Positions 33,833 through 46,790 of a stretch of DNA of 64,000 nucleotides are shown here, piece by piece. Numbering within the stretch: the stretch's first letter is position 1; the number at the start of each line of letters is the position of its first letter. The translations under genes and the position numbers were made by a program. The notes below the pieces were generated by a model that saw nothing but the letters and a program-made list of their open reading frames with translations, searched no databases and was not told the origin of the DNA. The stretch comes from Amblyomma americanum (Eukaryota > Arthropoda > Arachnida > Ixodida > Ixodidae). Location: contig NC_135497.1 in assembly GCF_052857255.1 (NCBI RefSeq), forward strand, positions 113,756,672 to 113,820,671, in the 5' to 3' direction.

Positions 33833-36800
33833 AACATCAAGACACCATGTAGCCAGAGGTCATATTTTGCTACGTTTCCTTCAGTTTTGTTTCCTTTGGT
33901 CATGATTTCAATTGCAACGAAAGCAACAGGAGTTGGGTAAGGAAACGACAAATCACAGGTACAGACATTCTGGACATGGTACTGCTCTGGCTACATCCAT
34001 TGCTGCATCCAGGTACGGCCATGTCATGGGGACAATGTCCCATCAATATGTCGCGCAACCACCGCACAGTTTCTTTCCAGACAGTGAAGTAGCCCCAACA
34101 GCACTCGTCAGGCATGTCAAAAACATCTTTGTCATTCATCAGTATTGGTGTCAGTCCGTCTGTATGGCATGGGCATAAGGCACGTTTATGGAAGTGGCAT
34201 CATGAGTATGTTTTCATTATGACCAGTAGTGCTGTCATAATGATTTGCACCCAGTGACTAATGGCAGAGGACCAAATGAAACAAAAATAAAATGAAATGT
34301 GACAAAAAGTGACCCCTGGCCCTCATAATTTGGCTGGACATGCCAAACTGGCTAGCATACCTATTACGCAGGTGCCAAAGCTCCTAGAAGAGGTGCAATT
34401 CATCAACCAACATGGCATCACTTGGTTCCAATGGTAGGCCACTACACACTGACTCCTACTCCCCATCTTATGCCACTCGCCTCCTCACGTACTAACAATG
34501 CCTGCCTTCTTCACTGCTGTGCTTCTCTTCAATTCTCCTCTTCCTCCTCCACTGATCATGCTACGCATAATGCGATAATGTGCAAACACGATGCTGACGT
34601 GGACCTGCTACCAAGATGTGCCTGCAACAGTTTATTGCCAATAAAATGCTGGTTTGATTGTATAGCACTATCTATCAAGCTAGCTTACATCGCTAACACT
34701 GCAGTGCATTCCAAGGGGCAGCTGCAGCACTGAAAAAATGTTCAAGTTCAGGTAAGGTGCAAAGAACTATCAGGCCTAGCATGAAATTGAAATGCTCAGA
34801 TTTCAGGCAGTAATATACAGCATATACACAAGAATTCCAATAAATGAATACATAATACTCCTGTTACACAGCCAGTTTCAATACCCACCATTGTGTCCTA
34901 AATGCGTGCGATAAGTCAAGCATCCGGGGGTTCCGAGACAGAAGCACTGAAGTGTTGAACTCGACATTCATTACACTCAGTGAGGATCAGTTGATACCAA
35001 ACACCAATTTACAGTGACTATTGAACTTGATTTGAATTGACTCAGTGGTAGTTTGCAAGGCCACTAAAAGCAACCTCAAACTTTCCGTACACAACCTGCA
35101 CTAAAGCTTTCTGTGTCGATCGCAATGCCATTACACACGGCCTAGCGTGGGAGCAAGCATTTTTTGGTGCACACATAGTGCTTTTCCATGCCACATGCCT
35201 GCACTTACAACAGTAAGCTTCTGCACTCTGCCGAAGCCGTGCGTAGCATGCGTCAGCTAACTCGGCTACACCGGAAGCACCATGGCGGGGACTATTATCT
35301 GCTATACATGCGGTTCAGAACATGGTCACACATTTGTCGCAGCCCAAACAGCTGACTGTTGCAGTTTTCTGGCGCACGGTGGAACAATTGCAGCACCACC
35401 TGGGCAGTGCAGGCTGCCTATACAGCATTGCAATGAAGGGCTTCCTGGGCGTCACCATGCAGCTCAATGGACTGCCGTCTGCACTTGTTGCTAATACGAT
35501 GGCAGTGGCAGCGTAAGCGGTTTGCAAGACAGGAGTCAAAATGCCAACTTTCTCTCCTTATGCAAACATCTGTAAGTTGGCAAAAATGGGATAAAAAAAA
35601 GAACTCATAAAAACAAATATTTTCTGCCTTGTTTTGTAGATAAATATTACTTCTGTTCTCTATACTCTGTTTCATACACAGCAGGAAATGCTGTTGAGGC
35701 TGTGGAGGTAGTGCGTTCACAAAACCTTACTATTCTGCTACGTATCATTTGTTCTTCTCGAAGCCTCAGTGAGTGTTTGGACGAAAACAAAGAGCTGCAT
35801 AAAACGAAGTGCTAGCACTGAAAATCACGGTCAGAGCTTCGAGGCACCGAGTGTTCGGTCCCTCTGGCTACAATTTTCACTGAGTGCGATCTACTTCTTA
35901 GGCGCGGATGAAGTAAGGGCGATTCACCGTACCATCCACGTATCACTCCGCCACAGGTTATTCTTACTTCCCCAAGTCTCGATGAATCGGAGGACAAAAA
36001 ATGCGGCAAGAAGTAAAATAAAGTCCAGGAGGTTGCCAGTCACAGAACTTAGGATCTGCCGCAACTAAGTATACCTGTGTTCACTTTGGCTGCATTGCGG
36101 ACTACTTTTGGGACACGGACTTCGGCTGCGCAGTAGGCACGCTAGCTTTGGCAGCATTGACTGCTATGTATGAAACAGAATATAGTCAAAATGGCAGCAC
36201 CGAAAATTGTCATATTCAAACAAACTAATGCCATTTTCACTGCACATCATGTCCCTGCGTTACACCCATTTTTGCTTCTTAACGCATTACGTGTGACTGA
36301 AGCAGAAGAGACTCACAAGTGCTGCTATGACAGTAGCTGTAGAAATGATTGTCAAAATGTGGTAGTTTCATTGTCAATTTTTGCAGTCTGTGGATTGTGC
36401 AGAACTGAAAAAAGTATTTAAATAGCTCTTTTCTAAATCATTTCTAAATAAATAATTCTCACTCATTTTCATATGCATCCTAGTTTACTTACAGCTTCCC
36501 TTTAAGTGTTTCTACATTAAATATAACTTAGCTAGTTTGCTGTGCCTAGTACCATTTGAAGGATTTCATCCACATTTCTCAATGACCATGAAATTCGCCA
36601 GGTGGCAGCACCATGCATAAATGGCACTTGAAAGATTCAATGGCCACCGTTCTCGATAGGCATTGAGGATGCCCCTACCCTGCCACACCTCAGGCAAAAT
36701 TTTAATATAGATAAAGCCCAAAATGAAAGGCTTTATATAATTAAACGACATCACACTTGTAATAAACTTTAATGCATAGCTCAGTGAAGAAAAGTAAACA

Positions 36801-36919
36801 CTTCACACTAATAAGCCCTTACTAAATCTAAAAAATAAGTGAAAAATCAAATTACTTGTGATTTGATACCCAAATATAAGGCATGTCTTGAGATAAGAGG
36901 TACAACATTATGTTTAGAA
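33833..36919. other. Intron sequence, nothing recognised
   Basis: An open frame with a good ATG context (CACCATGGCG, 35282-35494, plus) has no domain and no donor. No SINE boxes or transposon ends were seen in these 3 kb. Confidence 0.25.
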
Positions 36920-37017
36920 TCAGCATGAAAAGATTGTGCCTGACAGTGAGCAAAAGACTGTCAAGCCCACCAGTGGAGTACTGTTCCCATGAACTTTATC
37001 ACCTAAATGATGCTGAC

Positions 37018-37618
37018 CTGCAGGGCAGCCGTTAGCAGGCACAGGCAAAGCCCTGGAACAATCGGCTGGGCCAGTGCAGTTGGATGGCTGAGGCAGACGA
37101 GCTGTCCCTGCGGCATGTGCTCCCCACTGGCCATTGTTGCTGTGATGGTGTCCACTAGCTGAAGGCCCGTGGGCTGCATGAGACGCTGAGCGTGGTGGAT
37201 GGCGCCGGATCAGGCCAATATCGTAGGGATGGTTCTTGTGGATGCGCAGAAAGTGCTTCTTGACGTGGTCGGCTCGGTTGAACAGCTTGAAGCAGACATA
37301 ACAGTGGAAAGGCTTGTCATCCTTGTGGATGTTCTCGTGTCGGTGGTACAAATCTCTGCGGTCGGTGGCATACGGGCAGCGAGGACAGACATAGCGCTTA
37401 TCTACAGCTGGAGTAGCAGGTGCTGCTGTCAGTCCTGCACCTCCAGAGGCCTCTGCCAAATTCTTCAGGTTCTGCAGCAGCCCCATGATTTCATCGAGCA
37501 AGGGCTGATCACGCCACAGTGACGCTGGCGCATTCTGGATGCCATGCACCTTGCCTAAGTGCAGGCGAACACACCGAGACCAGGCACTGCTGTATGGGCA
37601 CTCCGGACACTGGAACAC
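37018..37618 (-). CDS. C2H2 zinc-finger gene, coding exon 3
   Basis: This exon encodes about residues 164-364. The acceptor (GAACAGCAG) sits in phase 0 with the donor at 41694. Three C2H2 fingers are readable at about residues 167-188 (C-x2-C-x12-H-x4-H), 241-261 (x3 His spacing) and 269-290 (x4). Between the first and second is a leucine-rich helix (EIMGLLQNLKNLAEA). Fingers two and three are joined by HKDDKPF, a variant of the classic TGEKP linker. A basic HPPRSASHAAHG tail follows. Two phase-1 donors are 15 nt apart: CAG/GTCAGC at 37018 (chosen) and TTTAG/GTGATA at 37003. Using the second would add five residues. Read through, the frame stops at 36920, so retention would give a shorter protein. 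Confidence 0.85.
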
Positions 37619-39021
37619 CTGCTGTTCATGCAAGCACACAAGAGGCACTCATTGTAGGCAGCTACAACAACTGCAAGACTTAGGTGCTGCCACAAGAAAT
37701 TTACTGTTTTCACTCCAGTCTACTCCCTTATAATATATGCCATAAGAGGCTGATCCGAAAATAGTGGTGGCCCAACACAATGAGTAACCCAATGAAGAAC
37801 CCAAAGAGTTCCAAATATCAGAATGAAACATAATTGTTACATTAATCCCACCCTAAATGCACAGGAAAGTGCTTGATTCATGGAGAAACAGTGGCTCTGC
37901 CTAAGCACTCAGAACGAACTGCACTTGTGTAGAAATACATACTGCATCTGCGGAGCTAAAAATTTATCATCCACACAATTAGAAAATTCATTATAATGTA
38001 CAATTTAATGCTTAATGTACCAAGAGCACCTGTTACAGCCTTTGTTCAAGTGAATTCCTTTAGTGAGATTTTCAAATTATTTCTTAGTACTACCAACACA
38101 TGCCCAGAGTTCAGCTTCCACCAATAAGCAGACACACAACCAGATGAACACCTTTCAGAATCACACTTAATTTCCACACACCACACATGAATAAGCTTCA
38201 AAGAAGCACTATGAGGAATGAGTGAAGTAAACATTCTAACATGGTTTCCTTGCATCAGGATTTAAATAAATATTAAATAGAATAATGATTTTAATATGAG
38301 CACCTAAAATAAAAAAAACATCCAATTTCAGTGCAGATACACATTTACTAGGAATGGCATTTGCAACTCTGCACTTTTTCAGGCAACCACTCAAATTATT
38401 TGAACCTGAGGAGTGACCCTAACAAGGTTATACATTCTAAATCTAAACAGAACATATTTTTCATTCATAACAACACTGATGAATGCTTAAAATGGTCAAG
38501 GATGAATGACAGCGCACACTGGTTAACCACTTGTTTACAGCTTGCTAATTTAATGAGTTCTGCCTTTATAACATGAAATTAAGAAAGAATAAGGTGCCTA
38601 AATGGTCCCATAATGCCTTCTACAGATTTATAGCACCTCCTCTTTGGTTTGGAAAAATAGAGGAACCGACCAATGCAACATTTTCTTCCCAGAATTTGGA
38701 TGTTTTCTTGCTTAAGTTTTGCTATGCTACAATGCTTGTCCATTTCATAGCTCTTCCATATTTCTTTGCATTGTGCCTAAAGCACATAGTTACCAAATGG
38801 GGCACTCATACAAAGCAGCAACATTTGCGACTCAGTGCTGCCTGCCTCTTTATGCTACCACTAATTGTGACTGTTATCGAAAAATTGGTTATGCACTTCT
38901 TGGAACTAAATGGAATATGCAACTCAAATGATTGACTTCACTTGAAGAGCGATGAAAAGCAATTCTTTCAATGCATGTATAACAAACACTTAGTTCTAAA
39001 ACTAAACCCACTAAACTTGAC
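37619..39021. other. Intron sequence, nothing recognised
   Basis: AT-rich intron. A plus-strand open frame at 38573-38935 has no domain, and no repeat ends were recognised. Confidence 0.25.
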
Positions 39022-39035
39022 TAAATTACTATTTA

Positions 39036-41183
39036 TGGTTAGCGGTTTATGGGGGCTTAACGTCCCGAAGAGACTCAGGCTATGAGGGACGCCGTAGTGA
39101 AGGGCTCCAGAAATTTCGACCACCTGGGGTTCTTTAACGTGCACTGACATCGCACAGTACACGGGCCTCTAGAATTCTAGAGGCATCGTGCAATACTGAC
39201 ATCCTACTGATATAGGCACCGTGCAGGAGTAACTCCGGCGCGGTGCGCGCGCCCCTCGCGGTGGAAAGGGCAGACCGGGTGGGAGACGCTCGCCGGCCCG
39301 CGCCGGCACGCGCTCAGATGCAGCAAAACTGACCGGGAGCGCGTCGTATTCTTCCTTCACTCGTTGCTTTGGGGATATTCTGTGGTCACAGATCAATTAC
39401 TGCGCAGCAGTCTACAATAGCACATACTTGAACTCCCCAGGGACAATGTTTTTCACGTACCCAAACAAGTTCTACGATCCAAATTAAGCGACGGGAACAG
39501 TGAATGGCTCTCGTCCCGTTGGGCAGTGAGGCGGCAATCATGTCAGGATTCGCCGCATGACGTTGTTCCCAAAAGAGAAAAAGAAGGCACTCGCAAACCC
39601 CTGCATTCGTAATTTTTCTCGCCATCTGAAAAAAAATCGAGCTATTCGGCAATGTGGCCCTTGTATTTTGTGTTCCCATTTAGCCTAGCCGACAGAACGA
39701 AAGGTCGTGCTCTAGGAACCACAGAACGCGTGTGGTGGCGCACGCTGACGCAGTAGTTTTTACATAACACTCAATTAACGTGTGGTTTGGTCACGATATC
39801 GCCAAGTGTTTGTCAGTGCTTTTGTTCCCTTTTGTTGATTGTAACTTTTTTTCCGGGAAAGGCCCCACAAACACTCGGCTCCGACACAGGCTAAAAAAAA
39901 ATGTGTCCATTTTCCAATAATAATACAGTCTTTAAATAAAACGATACAAAATTTTATAGTTGCAATGATTTCCTCAACCATCATACAGATGCGAAAACAA
40001 AAATTTTAAAGAAAGGCGGATCTTGAAGGCAAATAAAAAATTTAAAATCGTATGTTCCAATCGGAACATTTGTAATTAAAGGATCAACCTAGTATACTGG
40101 ATCAGCCACTTCCTGTGCGCATACCAGTGCAGTGTGGAGAGAATGATCAAAGAGCGTCTTATTGAGATTCGCTGCGGAGACCACCGCTACATGCCATACG
40201 TCCTTTAAAAACTATTCTGTCATCAGAAGAGGAATCCGACCCACCGGAGACATAATTGAAGCCTCTGAAAAAAATTCTGCCAATCTACTACGTCAGTTAT
40301 CTCAATTACTCTCACAGGCAGGGAGATGTCGCTTTCTATGAGCCTAGCTGGCCGACGTACGCGAATTTTCAGGCCTTTCATCAGCTTCTGGTATTTTTTC
40401 TCCGTTTCAGCTCCCCCTCCGTTCATTCCTCTTTTCCTTCCCTACCCTTTCCTTCCTTCTCCACCGCCACTTCCTTCGCAGTGTTCTTTTTATTTTCATT
40501 CTCGCAGCTTTTGCCTAAGTGCGTCCTCACCTCTCACAACAATCCCGCCGTCCCGCTTGATCGACTTGCTTGTGGCTGGCTTTGTGCACCATTCTACCAC
40601 ATGTGGGGGGTGCCACAAATCTTGTTCTGTATTTTTCTACTTCTTTCTTCACCATATTTTTTATCCCCTCCCTTCAATCCGTTGCTGTGTGTTGCCTCTT
40701 GCCCTTGGGCACCCTTCTCCTTGTGTCGTCTGCTCTGTTTCTCGTGCTTTGCTATTTGGAAACACACGCCCAGCATAAAGCCAGGGCTCATCCATGTCTC
40801 TCTGTGTGGTGTATTCATGTTCCCGCACTGTTTATTTATCGCTGTGTCACTCCAACTAGGCCAAATCGCCACCACTTCGCTGCAACAATCCCGAAAACTT
40901 GCCGACGGCCGCCACAAACTGGGCGCGCGCCCGACCCATGCGGCCGCGACTCTCCCAACGCATCTGCTCCGGCGGCCACCGGCGGCGCTGCCTGTTCGCC
41001 GAGAGTGCTGCCCCCTGGTTTCCTGCACGGTGCCCATACTGACATACTGGCATACTGACATCGTACAATAGATGGGCCTCTAGAATTTCACCTTCATCAA
41101 TATTCGGCTGCCGCGGCCAGGATCAAACCTGCGTCTTTCGGGTCAGCAGCCGGGCATCATAACTACTGAACCACCGCGGTGGC
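39036..41183 (-). mobile_element. SINE family A copy split by a 1.9-kb insertion
   Basis: The SINE tail and centre lie at 39036-39176 and the head at 41054-41183. The outer flanks carry the same 14-bp duplication TAAATTACTATTTA (39022-39035 and 41184-41197), proving one original SINE insertion. A 34-bp SINE segment is present at both sides of the intervening sequence (39143-39176 and 41054-41087). Confidence 0.85.
39177..41053. mobile_element. Unclassified insertion inside a SINE
   Basis: The insert starts and ends with GC-rich sequence. A perfect 14-bp inverted pair GGCACCGTGCAGGA occurs at 39215-39228 and 41021-41034 near the two ends. ACTGACAT motifs repeat in the border zones. The interior contains open frames (for example 40256-41071, plus) with no recognised domain, and pyrimidine-rich tracts. 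It may be a non-autonomous DNA element; no transposase was seen. Confidence 0.5.
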
Positions 41184-41197
41184 TAAATTACTATTTA

Positions 41198-41693
41198 GTA
41201 CTAATTTGTGTTCAAATTTATTAAGTTCCCTAACTGTGAATGAATTTTTAGGCTTAACGCCTCAGGAGCGAAGGAACAAGACCGCTGCTGCGAACCGACG
41301 CCAGAACAGAACTGCGAGCCGTGGCTGCACGAGCCACGGCCAGGTGCCGTCTTTATTGTCTTCGCCGGGTGGAGCGCGCTATCCGGGTTCCCGGCGCCAC
41401 CCAAGAGAGGGCACTACAAACTCATCAGCTAACCAAGTCCGAACACACAATGCAATATTAGCCGAAATCACAGGATGCTTAACTATGCTGCTATAAAACA
41501 GGAGCAAGGAAGGTTACAATGACAAAGACACTGATAACAATGACAAGCATTCACTGAATGACCTAAAGAAATGGGAATACAAACTACCTAAAAAAACTAT
41601 AGTGAACAAGTAACCAACATTTGGACACTTTCTCTGATGGACAATTTGAAATGGAATTCACGTGATTCAATGAACATAAAATTGATGGCTTGC
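41198..41693. other. Intron sequence, nothing recognised
   Basis: A GC-rich patch at about 41280-41410 interrupts otherwise AT-rich intron. No element ends were found. Confidence 0.25.
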
Positions 41694-41921
41694 CTTGGCA
41701 TTAACATGTGTTCCCAAGTAGTGCTCGGCGATTCTTGACAGAAATCCCAATGTGTTACATGCAACACAGCGGAACATCTTAGTTGCAGGATTGTAGGCAG
41801 CCACAGGTGAGCCATCCCAGCTGAATTTTTCTTGGCCTTGCACCCAGCCATCATTAGATGAAGCCCCTGGATCACGCTTTGTCTTGCGTTCAGATTTCGC
41901 TGAAGTTCCCGAGCTGGGAAC
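41694..41921 (-). CDS. C2H2 zinc-finger gene, coding exon 2
   Basis: This exon encodes residues 88-163. The acceptor is TTTTTGCAG and the start is in phase 0. It begins with a Ser/Lys-rich part (SAKSERKTKRD, possibly a nuclear localisation signal). A WDGSPVAAYNP stretch follows, then one variant finger at residues 139-159 with spacing C-x2-C-x11-H-x4-H. The exon ends AAG followed by GCAAGC: the best donor is a GC rather than GT site. No good in-phase GT donor exists before the frame stops about 10 codons later. Both flanking junctions agree in phase, which supports the call. Confidence 0.78.
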
Positions 41922-44900
41922 CTGCAAAAACATGTGAAGAATGTCAATGCCTTGTCACTGTACTAAAAAGCGTGCCCTAAGTCCCATACACAGAGTGACC
42001 ACCGAAGTCCTAAAACACCATTCACTATTCAAGAGCTGTTTAACAAAACACAGAAGAAAGCCATAAAACAATATGTACGAGGTCTAGGCTCTAACAATTT
42101 ATTCATGTGCACTTCAATTTATGCACACTAGCATAAAAAATATTAGCACAAGTAACCCGTGGTTTCAAAGATAAAACTGTGACACATGGCATGCTTCAGG
42201 AGAATTACCAGTAAGAGGAAAACGAAAAATGTCGGGGCAGTAGCCAGCTATGAACATATGTTGCTAGCAAATAGCAATCAATGCCCACAATGACGTAGTG
42301 CCAACACTAGCAAGGTAGGGAATTTTGGATTCACAAGAGATATCTGTGCTCTCATCAACTAAGCAAACAAAGACTAAAACTACAAGCACAGTCAGCATTG
42401 TCGGAAAATTCTTGACGCATGGCCGCAGCTGGCCTACCCTTCCTGCAAAAGTTGAATCCACAAGCAATCTTGTTCCCTGCATGCTTTCGCAACTGCAGCA
42501 AAACATCCCATGCAGCAGAAAGCATGAAATGCTGTGTGAAATCAGTGATGTTCCATTCGGGAAATCTTCCAGTTTTCAGGGAATTTGAAGGGTACCATTC
42601 GGCGAAAAAGGAATTTTTTTTATGGAGTTTAAGGGCATATTAAAAACCAAAATTGTCTCTTTTTTTCAAACCGATAGGAGTTTTCAAGCTGCTGAGCAAA
42701 AAAGGGCCTGAAGTAAGGAATTTTAGTCTGACTGACCAAACTTTGGGCTACAGAATGGAACATCACCATGTGAAATGCTGACTATTTTGTTGCATCCCGA
42801 AAACACATCAACATCACATTACACTACTTAATGCTATGACAAGCCTCCTTAAAGCAGTGGAGGCAGTATTTCTGTTCTTTGTTCTTTCTTTGTTTTATGT
42901 TTCAGCAACTGAATGATGGCTATGATGTCACAAATAGAAATGAGATGATAAAATGAGAATGAGAAAAAATAATATAATCACTGCTGCATCATTTTAAATT
43001 GCTCTAACCCTTGCATTGACCTGCACCAAGGGCTGGAATAACAGTGAATAAAGTAACATAATGCAGTTTTCATGGGGCTAACATTAGCCAACCCCTACTT
43101 GTGATGTCATAGCCACCATCTGGCTTCTGACTATACATCAGGAAAGAAATTCAACTATGAAGTGTTTACTAGGAACATGAAAATTCTACACAGTGATCGA
43201 AGTTTACTGTTTCAGGCACCATCCCAAAGAAAAGAAAATATGGAATAAAAAAATTTGCCGTCTACGTTTTTTAAAAGCCAAAATATTAGACATGGCACAA
43301 AACTTCAAGACAGGCTGGACAAGATGAATGCCATGCAAACTGCTTCATTACACATACACATATGTTCTGTTGCTAAACTATGTTTAGGAATGATTTTCCA
43401 CTTTCACTATGGGACTTATTCTTCAACTAGTTCCTTTTAAAAGCCAACATCAAATACAACCAGGCCTGTTCGAGTCGATGCCACATAAACCTTCTGAACG
43501 CACAATAAATTCAGAACAAACAGTGCCTCTTGCATGAATGCGAAAATACAAAGAATAATATGCTCAAGGCATTAAAAAAAATTTCCAGATATTAAAAGCA
43601 CTTGTTCGTCAAAAAAGGCTGACTGTTTCATGCATGAAAAAAAGTGTTTTAAAAGTAAGAAATGGTGGCTTAACACAATGTTTAAAACAAGAGGCAGACA
43701 AGTAGCAGTATGAAAATTCTCCCAAGACAAACTAATTCAGCAACTAATTTCCCATGGAAAGCATGTGAGCTTTATCCACAGCAAGGAAACAGCAAAAGAA
43801 CTAATCTGAGATGCAAGAAAAGTACCAACTGATATTGCAACTGTTCATGAGCCACTCTGTCCCCATGGCTGGCCAAACAATGACACATCCTTGATGTGGC
43901 AATATGATCAGCAAAGCTTAAGTAGGAAATATACACGTCCACAGCACAGCTACACTTGCTGCTTCAAAATGCTAAGTGCAATGCTAAGTGCAATGCAATA
44001 AACGAAAAAATCAAATACAAAAAATGTTCAGAAAATTATTTTAATAGTGTTTTCTAGTTTTGAGCATCCTTGCAGCTTTAATCACTAGAAATTAATAACT
44101 AAATTGGACACTTTGGTTTCCGAGCAAAACTGTCCATAAAGCGAGTCATCTGTAATAACGGATCACGAAGAAAAAAATATTGCGACCAAGTACACGCTAT
44201 GATTAAGGTCTACATCTGAGCATAGTCATGACCAGTGAAGTTGAAATTATACAATATTTTGGTAGCTGCAAGCCCATTAACCTGGACGCCATAACACTTG
44301 AAGCATAATGTGGTCCAGTTTGATGGACCTAGCGGTCTATATTCATGATGGCATCTGATGGTTAAGTTATACCGAACTCCAACTACGACTGTTCAAACCC
44401 CACAAACCGCTTCTACATTTCTGCACTCAGTCGACTGACAGGTACTAATGTGGCTTGTACGTGGCAGCTAAGAGTTTTCTTCACAGCCTCCGTGCAATAC
44501 GGAATAAGGTAAGGTATATCGGCTGGGCAACTTTGAGTGCAAAGCAGGAAACCACAAAATAAAAGGGCCAACACTCAGTTATTTGCACTTTTTTGCTGCA
44601 TTTCTATGGTGCCCTGCATGCAAAATGCGGAAAGGGTAACATCTGGTTGGGGCAGTAGAAATTTTCTTCTAATCACCATCCATATTAATTTTCCTCATGT
44701 CCACTATCCGGACAGCAAGTTTCCATATTAACGAGGGGTAAATACAATGAAAAACTTTAGTTCTCGGAAAAATTGTCCATAATTCCAGTCGCCCATATTA
44801 AAGGGGCTCATATTAATGAGGCATAACTGTATTCATTTGACATGTCACATGTCAATCAAAATGTTGTATGGAACACTGAGAAACATTTTAAATTTAAAGG

Positions 44901-45252
44901 TAACCTTTTTAAAGATAGCCTTCTGCAATTCTTATTTTTTTTTTTAAGAAAAGCAAGGCACATAATACACTAAAAAGTACCCCATCACAACACTTTTGCA
45001 ACATGACTGCCATGAACTTTGTACAAGTCAGAGGTACAAGGAAAAATCTCAACCATTTTCCCAGACAAGGCTCTACGTTTATGCTGGCCTAATATGCTTT
45101 CACGGATTTCACGGACAAATATAACTAGACCAAATAACCTCTAGGTTCAGCTGGGATCTAGCTGGTGCCAGCTAGTTTGTGCTAGGATCAGCAAAGCCTT
45201 AAGTGAAGCTGGCAAAAGCTTAAGCTGACACCAGGAAGGCCTGAGTTAGTCC
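41922..45252. other. Intron sequence with old repeat traces
   Basis: The stretch 42900-43215 resembles 23990-24330. At 44120-44160 and 44757-44800 a pogo-like terminal sequence (CTTT(G/A)GTT..CCGAG, TGTCCATAA) occurs twice in the same orientation. The second copy continues to 44830 with TAATGAGGCATAACTG. Otherwise nothing was identified. Confidence 0.3.
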
Positions 45253-45579
45253 TAATAATAATAATAATAATTGGTTTTTGGGGAAAGGAAATGGCGCAGT
45301 ACCTTTCTCATATATGGTTGGACACCTGAACCAACTGAACCAGGCCATTAGGGAAGGAATAAAGGGAGTGAAAGAAGAAAGGAAGAAAGAGGTGCGGTAG
45401 TAAAGGGCTCTGGAATAATTTCGACCACCTGGGGATCTTTAATGTGCACTGACATCACACAGCACATGGGCACCTTAGCGTTTTGCCTCCATAAAAATGC
45501 AGCCGCCGCGGTCAGGTTCGAACCCGGGAACTCCGGATCAGTAGCCGGGCACCCTAGCCACTGAGCCACCGCGGCGGGT
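45253..45579 (-). mobile_element. SINE family B, full length with (AAT)n
   Basis: This is the best preserved reverse-oriented family B copy. An (AAT)n run is followed by the tail beginning TTGGTTTTTGGGGAAAGG. Then come the pyrimidine block, the central block with GTGCACTGACATC and the head with B box GGTTCGAACCC ending CCGCGGCGGG. Confidence 0.85.
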
Positions 45580-46571
45580 CAAGACTAGTAAGGAGTTTAC
45601 TTGTGCCGGATCTCAGTGAGCGTTAGCTATTGGACATCATCAATACTGTACTTTATTAATTTCTGCAGGCACAAATGTCAAGCTGGGACACATTTTTTTA
45701 CAAAATTGATAAAAAATGCATTGCAATTTGCGAAAATAATCAGTTTTTGACTGGTCTTAGTTTTTCAGGAGTGCTCAAGCATGCCTGAAAAATAAATGTC
45801 AGCCCCACTTCACACTTTTAACAAAAAATGTGTCAAGAAATTGCATAGCTAAGCCTCACATGTTGTGATCTGCATTGGCAGCAAGCACATACAGCTCAAT
45901 TCCATCTCAAAGAAAGTTTGTTTGCAAGATGTTAATTGCTGTAGCTACAAGCAGCACTTGTGCATTCCTACCCAACGCAATTGCATAGAATACACGACAC
46001 AGACTGCAAAGTGAACCAATATGGCTGTACAAAAGATAATTGATCTTTTTATATTTGAAACAGGCTAAAGGAAGTTACCACGAACACCAAAAAAAAAGTT
46101 GGAAAGAGCGAAATCCGGAAGGAACCACTGTGTGATAATTCAAGACATAGCAGGTGCCCCTCTATTTCAGGCTCGATCGGAGTGGCTTAGGAACAGGCAA
46201 TATAAAAGTAGGTATGAACACGGAGATATTTGTGTGGCGTGCAGGATCGGTTTTGGTTTTACAGAGGTGACTGCAGTTGAGTTCAGCAGCCAAGAACCCT
46301 CCACATGAATGATTGGGATGGCCGACAGCCCTTTGCGATCGAAAGACACATGCTGTGTTGTGCTCTGGACCGCCTCGATCCTCACCCTCACCCTTTAACG
46401 GAGGACAAGATCCTTGGACCGTACGTGGCCACAGAGCGACAAACTGTGATTGTGCTCCTCGCCCCTTTTTCCTTTCCCTTTTCAATTCCCTCATCCCTCC
46501 CGGGGTAGCCAACTGAAACACCCTTCTGGTTAACATCCCTGCCTTCCCTCTTCCTCATTATCTCTCTCTCT
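45580..46571. other. Intron sequence
   Basis: A block at about 46240-46560 (GGATGGCC, CTCACCCTTTAACGGAGG, then (TC)n at 46561-46573) may be part of another dispersed repeat. No ends were determined. Confidence 0.25.
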
Positions 46572-46790
46572 CTAACATCCCAAAGCAAACTCGGGCAATG
46601 AGGGACACTGTAGTAGAGGGCTCCGGATAATTTAGACCACCTGGGGTTCTTTTAACGTGCACTGACATTGCACAGTACACGGGCCTCTAGCATTTCGCCT
46701 CCAATGAAATGTGACCGCCGTAGCCATGATCAAACCTGTGTCTTTCGGGTCACCAGCCGAGAACCAAAACCACTGACACCATGGCAGCTA
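46572..46790 (-). mobile_element. SINE family A copy, tail end truncated
   Basis: This is reverse-oriented: AACATCCCAAAG, GAGGGACACTGTAGTAGAGG, GTGCACTGACATTGC, the CATTTCGCCTCC body and the head with B box on the minus strand (GGTTTGATC). The A-rich tail is missing and a (TC)n microsatellite abuts it. Confidence 0.75.

Noticed and set aside
35282..35494. Open frame with strong ATG context (CACCATGGCG)
   Set aside because: Cys/His-rich but without finger spacing; no donor and no upstream CpG island.
3848..37618. Lola-type gene model with three alternative last zinc-finger exons
   Set aside because: Each finger exon can be read in phase 0 and has its own stop, so this looked attractive at first. 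The split His codon and the phase-matched 182-nt exon at 25206-25025 fit a serial gene much better. Shorter isoforms by retention remain possible.
40256..41071. Open frame of 271 codons on the plus strand
   Set aside because: Composition is low-complexity and pyrimidine-driven (Phe/Ser/Pro/Leu), with no domain. It runs from unique insert sequence into SINE borders.
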